In this document: positions 47,997 to 56,279 of the stretch, one piece after another | How the letters are laid out: each line of letters opens with the position of its first letter | How positions within the stretch are numbered: position 1 is the stretch's first letter | Assembly: GCA_015680685.1 (NCBI GenBank) | Contig: MNCI01030241.1 | Coordinates: 42,497-106,496 of the forward strand | Source of the DNA: Gnetum montanum | Taxonomy: Eukaryota; Streptophyta; Gnetopsida; Gnetales; Gnetaceae | Direction: 5' to 3' | Length of the DNA stretch: 64,000 nucleotides | Translations under genes and position numbers: made by a program | The notes under the pieces: model-generated | The model's input: only the letters and a program-made list of their open reading frames with translations | The model's database searches: none | What the model was told of the DNA's origin: nothing

Positions 47997-50900
47997 CTAA
48001 ATTCCCAACCTAATAAGCATGCTCTTTAAGGTTGGATAGTGATGATCCTTCCCCTCCAGAAACCTATTAAGAGCATCTTTATGCTGCTAGCAAGAAACAA
48101 GGAATTAGAAATTTGTGTTATGAAGCAATAAAATATTACGTTTGTTATGCTAAAATGGAAAAAGTTAAAGCAAGTTAGTCAGAGTAAAACCTTTTTGCAG
48201 AAAGAAATTGTTTCATGCTCTTCTAAATATGTCGAATTGCTTTCATCCCAACCAAGTTTATGCAAAAACAAATTCTCTTGTTCTGCCGTCCATCCTAATG
48301 ACTGGGCACTATCAACCTCTGTAGATAAAGCAGACACATTCTTGTTCTCTGACCCTGCTGCTTGCTCCCTAATAGAGTTGAAAAACTCTTTCCTCTCTTT
48401 ATTTCTTGCCTTGCTATTAGTTAATGGCAGTTTCATCACACAGGTAAATTTTTTGTTTTCACCAGCAATGCCTCTAGAGCTTGTTTCCGGTAAAACTTGC
48501 ATTTTACATTCAGCTGAACTGTGTTTCTGATTTGCTGAATATTGATTCTTTCGACATAGGAAATGTTGTTGTATCTTAGGTCTTAGCAGCTCACTGACCT
48601 GATGACAAAAGGATATCATTAGGACCATGTGTGTTCGGGAAACAAAAAAGCATAGACATAAGCCAAATTAGGAGAAACCTTAATTAAAACTATTGAACAT
48701 TATACATATGCTATCAGTTAAGTATATAATATCATTTAAGACTTATTAATTAAATTAATAAAAATAAAACAATAAAATATTAGTATAATAAAGGTTAGCT
48801 GTTCGCAGAACTCAAGCTTTCAAGGTTGACAATATTTCATGCCGAATTCTTGAAAGGCTCCTGGACATGGACTTCCTAAAATCTAACCATACGTTCATGT
48901 GTTTGGACAACTATTTTATTTATTGTTCTGATCCACCTTGCCCTGATGCATTGTCTCCTTCAGCCTGTGCTTCTGGTCACAGTTGTTCATTTGGCTTCTG
49001 CTTATGTGGTTTGCAAGTGTAAGAGCAAAAGGAAATATAAAAAATCTATGGCTTGCAAGGGCACACAGCATGAGATAGAGCCAACAGAATAAAAAAACCC
49101 ACACACACGCAATTTATAATGTTTTAGATGTAATGTCTTGTATTTTTATATGTTCATTTGGCAGTGTTAGGGACCATTATTTGGAATGATGATATGGTAT
49201 TCTTATCTCAGGTTGTAAGGCTTGGGTTTGAGCTTGAACATAGCCACTATTGACCCTCCCAAGATCCCACTTGCCAGGAAGAGCATTGAGCCTCTGAGAA
49301 AAAGAGTTCAGTGATATTTTAAGTTTCAGTTTTAAAAAATAGCCAGGCCCTTAATATAAAATTATCCCTGATATATTTATTTATGAACATAAGATCAAAG
49401 AGAAAAAATGCTTCCATTTTCTATATACTAAAACACAGAAAAAAGAATAAATACATCTAAGTCCATTTCCCAGAATATGCACACAGAAAATACGAGACAT
49501 CAGCAATTTATCAGAAATTTAAGAAAAAAAACACAGTATTACATAGACAAATATGCAAATTTTTAAATAAGAAGGTAAACATGATTTAAAATAATAACAA
49601 ACTTGCCAAGCCGTTAACAATAATTCATTCATAACCTTAAAAGAAGAATTGGTTTTAAACAGTAATAAAGGTTCAGAGGCAATCAGTTTTTGAACAATAT
49701 TAACAGCATTTTAAACATTCTGTGAGATAGTTACCATCAAGAACTAGTCCAATTGCATTCCACAAGAAAAACGCATACATCTATGAACATACACCACATG
49801 CTAAGAAAGAAAAGAGTTATTTTCTTCCTGTTTCCATATATCATAAAATACATAAAACGAGTAAAAACTTCCAAGTCCATCCCTTGAATATGTACACAGA
49901 AAATAAGAAACATCTTCAGTTTATTAAACAAAAAGAACATTACAGACACAAATATGCAAACTTTAAAATAAAGAAGGGCAAATGATGACATGATTTGAAA
50001 TAATAGAAAATTTGCATAATGCTTAACTGTAGTATGTCTAGAATTCTGATGTAAGAAACGATTTTAACTGGTATTAAAACAATAATGACATAATATTTTA
50101 ATCTAAGAAATAGTTACCATTATCTAACTTTTAGATGTGACCCAATTTCTTCCATGAGGAAAATGAATTTATTCGTTACTATAAGACCACATGCCAAGGA
50201 AAAATTGTATTCTTTAAGTTTCCATCTACTAAAACAAAACTATTTGAAGAAAAGAAACAAGAAGAAAAAGAAAATAAACATTAGAATACGTACACAGAAA
50301 ATTCGAAACATTTCCAATTTGTCAAACAAAAAAACAACATTACAGAGGCAAATATGCAAGAGGTAAACATGATAATATAATTTGAAATAATAGAAGATTC
50401 TTCCTAGTATTTAACCATAATACATCTAGAATCATGATGGAAGAATTGATTTTAACCAATATTACATAAAGTCAGGCAAAATATTTTTAATCAGTAAGGC
50501 ATTGCCCACTTAGTTACAGCATGTAACTTCTGGTTCTCAAGTGATAGGTTCAATTCCAAAGCATACACAGTATACATTTAGGTCCACCTGCCTCAATGGT
50601 CAACCAATGGTCAACCAATCATAGATGGGATAAAGGCACCAAGATGATAATTGACAAAACATTTAAAAATATATATGTGAGAGAGAGAGTTACCACAATT
50701 TAATGTTTAGATGTGCCACTGATTCATAATAAATCAAGAACTAATCATTTTCATTTCATGAGAAAAATGTATTTATCTATGAACATAAGCCCACCTTGCC
50801 TACCTTAATGGTCAACCCATCATAGATAGGATAAACGCATTAAGATGATAATTGACAGAACATTTTTTTAAAAAAAATGAGACAGATTTACCACTATCTA

Positions 50901-52197
50901 ACATTTAGATGTACCACTGAACTCATAATAAATCAAAAACCAGTCCAATTTCATTTCACGGGAAAAATGCATTTATCTATGAACATAAGTCCAGATGCTA
51001 AAAAAGAAAAGAGCTATCTTCTTCCAATTTCCATATACTAAAAACCAGGGAAAAAAATAAAAACAATTCCATCCCTAGAATGCATACACAGAAGATAAAG
51101 AACATCTCCATTTTATGATTTTATCAAACAAAAAGAACATTACAGACGTGAATACACAAGAGGTAACATGATAACTTGATTTGATATAACAGAAAATTTA
51201 CCGGGTGTTTTACTGTAGTGTGTCCAGAATCCTGCTTAGGCCTTTCATTATTAAGAGACTGCATCTATATGCATCGGTATTTATCAGTGACAGCATAAAT
51301 GGAAAATTGTGCAAGCAAATAACTGACATGATAGAAACACAACGAAATATCATATAAAGAAGGAATCTGTAAATTTTGTACTAACCTGGTGAGATACACA
51401 AACACTTGAATACTTTGGAGAAGGATTCTTGTCATCCTTCTCTTCTTTGGAAGGTGTAGGATTCTTTTGCCCAATGAGTTTTGGAAAGTCCCTTTCAAAG
51501 ACAGATTGCTGTATATTATTAATTCTCCTTGATGCTTCTACACGTCCATTGGATATTAGAAGTTCAGGTTTTCTGAGCTTAGCATCATCATTTTTTTCAT
51601 CAATAAAGCTTCCTCTCGAAACAAAAAAATGACGCTGAAAACCGTTTTTGTAATTGGATGTATTTCGCTGTTGATAATATTGCCTCTGCACTGTCGATCT
51701 AGTTCTTCCTGGCAGTATTAAGGCTCTCTGATTTGAACTCTGGCCAGACACCACATCATTACCTATAAAAAAAAATTCCAAGCTAGGGCGATTAGAACAC
51801 TCTTAGAAGAATTTTGAAAAGGAAAAATAAATTACTTCCAAAAAATCCATTTGTAAACTATGCACAATTGCAGGTTCCACAAATGTACTCGTACTGGTTA
51901 CAATGACTAACAAAAGGTTCGTTCTTTTCTTGTGATTAAGACAATACGACACCATACCAAAGTAACCAATAGTAAAATGAAAAAAAAATTTACAGCAACT
52001 ACAAACAAAACTAATTGCAAGGATCTCACTGAAATAAAGAACTAACAGGATGCACGACTCCTCAATTAAATTGCATATAAAGAATACAAGAAATTAGAAC
52101 ACTTACAAGATGTGCTCTTTTTGTTGAGCCATTCTGGTCGCAGTGATGGGGAATCATCGTAATCTTTCTTCCTACATTCTTGCCTGAAAGATGCCAT
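47997..52197 (-). CDS. Plant nuclear gene of an uncharacterised family with FERDFP and FLxxLGW motifs; three secure exons, fourth probable
   Basis: Function unknown. Exon 1 is 52197-52107 (ATG; MASFRQECRKK...SLRPEWLNKKS) and ends at a perfect GTAAGT donor. Exon 2 is 51762-51386 after a TTTTTTATAG acceptor, with SVFERDFPKLIGQKN, and ends CAG|GTTAGT. Exon 3 is 48598-48191 after CATCAG, with ENLFLHKLGW near its end. Exons 1 and 2 total 468 coding bases and all junction phases agree without a stop. The end is uncertain. Either exon 3 reads on to the stop at 48179 (295 aa), or a weak donor (AAG|GTTTTA) leads to exon 4 at 48083-47997 (ALNRFLEGKDHHYPTLKSML, stop; 320 aa). PEWL, FERDFP and a late LGW with acidic residues recall a plant family usually annotated as hypothetical or FLO11-like, cited from memory. 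The product is Ser/Lys-rich and hydrophilic, with no membrane segment. Confidence 0.72.
49390..51240. repeat. Diverged tandem repeat of about 400 bp in the intron, four to five copies
   Basis: The anchor word ACACAGAAAAT with following AACAT recurs at about 49480, 49890, 50290 and 51085, spacing 410, 400 and twice about 400. Around each lie CTTCC...TTTCCATATACTAAAA, TTACAGA..CAAATATGCAA and GATTTGAAATAATAGAAAATT. A linked subunit (GTTACCA..ATCTAAC, CATTTATCTATGAACATAA) recurs at about 49730, 50115, 50690 and 50885. Copies are well diverged, so the array is old. Confidence 0.75.
50495..50660 (+). mobile_element. tRNA-derived SINE-like insertion
   Basis: The segment has a perfect pol III B-box, GGTTCAATTCC (50547-50557), and an A-box-like TAGTTACAGCA (50511-50521) at normal spacing. 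A tRNA-unrelated body follows (CCACCTGCCTCAATGGTCAA ... GGGATAAAGGCACC). The body recurs without the tRNA-like head at about 50790-50865 and, in reverse, at about 46858-46885, so it is a dispersed family. The intron tandem repeat is interrupted at this point, in line with insertion. Confidence 0.55.
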
Positions 52198-52245
52198 ACT
52201 CAAGCCCTAATCAGTTTTACTCCATTTTGACAAATTCCGACCTCC
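52198..52245 (-). other. 5' untranslated exon end of the plant gene
   Basis: On the minus strand TGCTTTACAG|GGAGGTCGG gives a likely acceptor at 52247-52246, leaving 48 bases of leader before the ATG at 52197. The leader contains a two-codon upstream frame (ATG GAG TAA, 52225-52217), which could lower translation. The start codon context is GAGTATGG, with G at +4. Confidence 0.5.
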
Positions 52246-53310
52246 CTGTAAAGCATAAAACTATTTTAGAAACAAAATTTGCTGCTGGCCTTGTCCAACG
52301 AAATTCGAACCTCCTTAGGAAACGCAAATAGATTAGATGAAAAAACCCACTTACAACATAATGCAGACCTACCTGTTAAGTGCAAAACGACAGGAGGAAC
52401 AAAATTAGCCGCTTCTCTTTCCGCACCAAATTCTGACCTTCCTATGAAGTAGAAAACTATTCGACTAACAAAATTCAAAACTCGCTGTTGCTCTTGTTCG
52501 ACCAAATTCAGATCGCCTGCAAAACAGAACACGATTAGAGACAACAGAATTAGCTCTTGCTCTTATCGAACGAAATTCGGACCTCGCTATAAAACGCGGA
52601 AGTCGATTAGATGAACAAAATTCGTTTCCAAAGAAATACGAACGAACCTGCAACGCGGAAAAACGATTGAAGGAACAAAATTGGCTGCTGCTCTTCTTCC
52701 ACGGAATTCTGCACCTCTGTGTAAAGCGGAAAACTATGTGGAAATCAAAATTCGCTGCTGCTCTTGTCCAATGAAACTCGGACCTTTCTGCGAAACGAAA
52801 CACGATTAGAGATAACAAAATTAGCGGTTACTCTTATCCGACGAAATTCTAGACATCGCCATGAAGCGGAAATCGATTAAACGAGCAAAATTCGCTTCCA
52901 CCGAAATGCGAACGTATCAGAAACGCGGAAAACGATTGAAGAAACAAATTTCGCTGCTGCTATTCTTTCACGGAATTCCGCACCTGCCTGTGAAGCGGAA
53001 AACCATGCGAGGAACAAAATTCGCGCCGCTGCTGCTGCTCTCCTTGCAAAACGGAAAACAATTAGAGAAACAAAATTAGCTTCTCCACCGACAAAATTCG
53101 AACCCCTTCGCTATTTAGCAAAAATCGATTAGATGCACAAACACTATTCCAACGAAACGCGAACGTACCTGCCTGCGAAGCCGAAAACACGATTGGAGAA
53201 ACAAAACACAACAAAAAAATTTCGCCTACTGTTGCTGCCTTTTTCGCACGAAATTCCGAACTTCCTTCCTGCGGAGCGGAAAATATAATAATCGCGCACA
53301 AATTTCACTT
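52245..53310 (-). repeat. Higher-order tandem repeat in the leader/promoter region of the plant gene
   Basis: About thirteen units of 65-80 bases are spaced along the stretch. Anchors are CGAAATTC-type words at about 52300, 52425, 52502, 52570, 52700, 52773, 52845, 52974, 53092 and 53248, with GAAATACGAACG or GAAACGCGAACG variants at 52640, 52905 and 53155. Variants come in a fixed order, giving a larger period of about 250-275 bases. In gene sense the unit reads ..TTTTGCAGG..TC.GAATTTCG.., and the text at the real acceptor beside the gene (ACAGGGAGGTCGGAATTTG) is one more unit. Apparent frames within it are by-products of the repeat. Confidence 0.8.
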
Positions 53311-53720
53311 GTCTGCGGCTTATGCTGCTGCTTGCATGTCGACAGGAATCATCTGTTGCTATCAGTTACTGCATTGCTTGTTCTCAAACACCAAAAAAAA
53401 CAAAACAAAACAAAATAAAAAAAACCTTCTGCGTTGCGCGTGCGTTTTCTGAAATGCGAACTACAAGAAGCAAACGAAACTCAAAAAGAACGAGAAAGGC
53501 AGAATCAGCAAAAATCTTCTTTTTTTTTCCTCTTCTCTTCTCTGCAACTAACGGCTCCTGGCCTAGTTCTCCTGCACAGGCTTAATTTCAAATTCGCGAA
53601 CGTACCTTTCTTTCGCGGTTCCTTTTTCGTGCTTTCCTTTACTCCTGCTACAGCTGCCTCTTATGCTGCAGAAACTGTTTTTTTTTTTATGAGATCTGAG
53701 CGTAAAACCGCCGTGTAAAA
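52250..53720. promoter_or_regulatory. CpG-rich segment, likely promoter/5' region of the plant gene
   Basis: CG dinucleotides are dense here (CGCGGAAAACGATTG, GCGCCGCTGCTGC) and scarce in the surrounding transposons, which have plainly lost CG to TG and CA. Retained CpG suggests the segment has been unmethylated in the germ line, as expected at an active promoter. It lies directly upstream of the minus-strand gene. No clear TATA box was fixed; T-rich runs are at 53515-53560 and 53680-53690. Confidence 0.5.
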
Positions 53721-54423
53721 AACACAGAAGGTAAGAGAAACAAAAATCACTTGCAGAGAAAGTATCATTGAGAGTTTAAATTTTTTTTTTTTTTGAAAAA
53801 ACAAAAAGATCATGAAAGATAATTTCCTAGCGTCTGGTTAAAAGTTAAAACCATGTTCTTATGTTACTTCCATAATTAAAAATGTAGTCTTTAAGAAAAA
53901 AAAAAGAACTTGAGGGGTTTTACCTTTTTTTGTTATCCAAATGGACCCTAAATTTTTTTTTTCGCACTAAGGAATTTTTTATTTCCGTTATTTAGAATTC
54001 ACTCACTAAGTCATTCTAAAGAATAAGTGGGTTTTCCAAACCAATACAAGACCATATACATCATTAGGATTTATTCCAAACATAATAATTTGATAGAGCT
54101 TACTAACATGATGATTATATTGATACCTTAAATTTGTCTTTACCATTATTCATTAAAAAGTTTGTGAGAAGAAAACTGTAAAAGATATTTATAGTAAATT
54201 GTAAATTTATTTGTATACTAAGTAATCTAGACCAATGAGGTGTTAGCCTAGATGTAAGACTATTGATTTCTAGTGGGCAATACTAAGTTATAAAGTTCTA
54301 ATTTGAGTACATGTAATTTGACTATATGTCTTGGAGATAAATACTATTAAAAAAATGTTTTGGTCCTGCAAAGAATAAAATTGATTTTTCATATCATATT
54401 TAAATTTTGATTATAGCACACTT
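53720..54423. other. Intergenic stretch
   Basis: AT-rich, with homopolymer runs of T (53779-53793, 53955-53963) and A. At about 54240-54300 GTGTTAGCCTAGATG followed by AAGTTCTAATTTG may be the A and B boxes of a worn tRNA-like SINE head; the B-box match is poor. No gene seen. Confidence 0.4.
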
Positions 54424-54900
54424 CATTTTGTTGGACAAGGCTAGGATGATGATGATGATGATTTAAATTTTGATTATAAGGTTGTAAATGATGTACCCTT
54501 GGTTATAACATCACAAATTCAATTCTTAATTATGTATATAATTGGCAATTTAACTCACTCATTCAATGTTGCAAAGTGGTAAGGAGGGCGTTCAACCCCA
54601 AAAGTAAAAATAATAATTAAAAAAATTCAAGAAGAATTTTTTAAGAAAAAAAAAGCCTAATGTTTTTGGAAAGTTTTCATCTTAACAACCAATCCTTAAA
54701 AACCTTCCCTATAGGCTAGGAAAAGGATCATGCTATACCATCATTCAAAAGAACCCTCATGGGATTATAAGAAAAATAAATACAATAGTAAAAAATAAAA
54801 AAGAATTACAATGATAGCTTTTCCAACATCATCATCATCATCTTAGCCTTCTTCCAACAAAATGGGGTTAGTCATATGAATTCTTTTTTCTCATTCACCT
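54424..54900. mobile_element. Pair of inverted SINE-like fragments (Au-SINE type 3' end)
   Basis: The plus strand at 54424-54462 reads TTTTGTTGGACAAGGCTAGG with a GAT run. The reverse complement of 54826-54868 reads TTTTGTTGGAAGAAGGCTAA with a GAT run. The right copy continues ATGGGGTTAGTCATATGAATTC, which resembles the GGGGTCGGCTACATGAATCC end that I recall for the plant Au SINE. The two pieces are head-to-head with about 365 bases between them. Confidence 0.45.
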
Positions 54901-55133
54901 CTTTGAAAAGTTAGTTCATTTGCTATTTGCATTTCTTTAGATCATATTTAATTGTTTTTTCCTTTGCTTTTTTTAGTGTTCCTTCATTGGGTTTACTGAA
55001 ACACTAATGCAACAATGTTTTTTTTTAATAGGCTCATTATCTTATTTATTTTTACATGTCCAAACTATTTAAGATACAATTTCTATAACTTATCTTAAAT
55101 AGAAGCCACTTCAAACCCTCCTTTAATGTTTAT
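54901..55133. other. Intergenic stretch before element D
   Basis: AT-rich, no gene seen. The five bases before the LTR of D are TTTAT; the matching duplication would lie beyond the window. Confidence 0.4.
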
Positions 55134-56141
55134 TGATGAGAGCGGTTACTCTAGCATTTATTCTAATTATTAGAGCAATTCCTTTAGCGATTACTCTAGC
55201 AGTTACTCTAATTATTAGAGTGGTTACTCTAGCAGTTATTTTAATTATTAAAGTGGTTACTCTAGCGGTTACTCTAGCAGTTATTCTAATTATTAGATAG
55301 GTTACTCTAGCGGTTACTCTAGCAATTATTCTAATTATTAAAGTGGTTACTCTAATTATAAGAGTAGTTGCTCCCAAGCCTATAAATATAGTGCCCAGAC
55401 GCACAATTGGGAAAAAAGTCTTTCAAAAGTCAAGTAGCAAAACTCTTGTAGTCTGTTTGAAAGTTAAAGTATTTTCCAAGTGCCTGCAACAAGAGGTCTA
55501 AGTGTGGACGGATCTTTATTCGAGCATTGTGTACCTGAGAATACCTTGTGTATGGCAATAAAGACGAGCTCTTCGATTCATCCTTGTAGCACTTGAGATT
55601 TGTTTTCTTATGCATTTCTTTTATTTTATTTTCTTATGCATTTATTTTATTTTAAGCACTTTACATTTTTGTTATTAGCACAACATTTCATTTTAATCAA
55701 CTAAGAAAATCATTAAATTACACAAGAACGACTACTTCGAGCATGCATGTAATGCTTGGTAACCCAGTAACGATTAGCGTTTGGTAATCCCAGTAGTGTT
55801 GCACTGGTTCAAGATGTGTACGACAAGTGGGAACAGATACTTGTGTTAGGATTAGTTAGAACTTAGTTAATGAGTAGTTAAGTTAAATTAGTCACCTAGT
55901 TATCTCTCTCTTTCCTTATTAGCACAGGACATAAAAACATAAAAGATATAAAAATCATATGCCTCAAGCTTACATAACCATACAATCGTGACATACAAGT
56001 AAGTTTGGGAAGACAACGATCAATCAACCCATCCTTGTTCCACAAGGGTGCATAAGCACTTAGTCCTTGGAATTCAACTGGATCATGCGTGAAACGCTTG
56101 TATTCGTATGGTTAAGCGTTGGGGTACCTTGCCGCTCATCA
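55134..56141 (+). repeat. 5' LTR of element D
   Basis: Starts TGATGAGAGCGG and ends CGCTCATCA, 1008 bp. The U3 array (55138-55375) repeats GGTTACTCTAGCAGTTA and TCTAATTATTAGAG, unlike the GATATC arrays of C and E. TATAAATATA is at 55381-55390 and GCAATAAAGACGAGCTC near 55555. From the TATA box on, the LTR aligns with those of A, B, C and E. Confidence 0.92.
55138..55375. repeat. U3 minisatellite of element D
   Basis: Ten or so repeats of (G/A)GTTACTCTAGC and six of TCTAATTATTA(G/A)AG alternate irregularly. TCTAATTATTAGA is itself a perfect palindrome. The minus-strand frame across it (Thr/Ile/Arg-rich) is a by-product of the repeat. Confidence 0.85.
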
Positions 56142-56163
56142 TTGGTGCCATTGCGGCGGGGAC
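56142..56163 (+). promoter_or_regulatory. Primer-binding site of element D
   Basis: TTGGTGCCATTGC followed by GGCGGGGAC directly after the LTR. It matches the tRNA-Asp 3'-end complement but carries an insertion of GCGG-type bases in the GC run. Confidence 0.78.
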
Positions 56164-56279
56164 TTGGTTGTTTGTGCGCTAATTAGAACATAGGAAATCA
56201 TTCACATTGTTGGAACGAACCCTTAGGGCTGATTTAGAAAATAATAAATAAGAATACATTGCACACTCAACAGACAAGT

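Larger units (their letters stand above)
48599..51385 (-). other. Long intron of the plant gene, carrying repeats
   Basis: About 2.8 kb between exons 2 and 3, both phase 0. It contains the diverged tandem repeat at 49390-51240 and a SINE at 50495-50660. Additional exons of 3n length cannot be excluded. A candidate at 49300-49210 (after TTTTTCTCAG) has no usable GT donor. The same place reads GGGTTTGAGC on the plus strand, a weak pol III B-box. Confidence 0.6.

Noticed and set aside
48147-48530. Plus-strand frame of 127 codons
   Set aside because: It is the antisense shadow of exon 3 of the plant gene, which has splice sites, phase agreement and family-like motifs.
49205-49300. Possible extra exon (after TTTTTCTCAG on the minus strand) or a pol III B-box (GGGTTTGAGC on the plus strand)
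   Set aside because: No usable donor for an exon and no A-box at proper spacing; left unassigned.
52266-52818. Two overlapping minus-strand frames (92 and 117 codons) with repeated RSEFG/ANF words
   Set aside because: They follow the leader tandem repeat, change frame between units and lie upstream of a well-supported start; no sign of selection on the protein.
55123-55404. Open frame of 93 codons rich in Thr, Ile and Arg on the minus strand
   Set aside because: It is a translation of the U3 minisatellite of element D; the periodic residues follow the DNA repeat.
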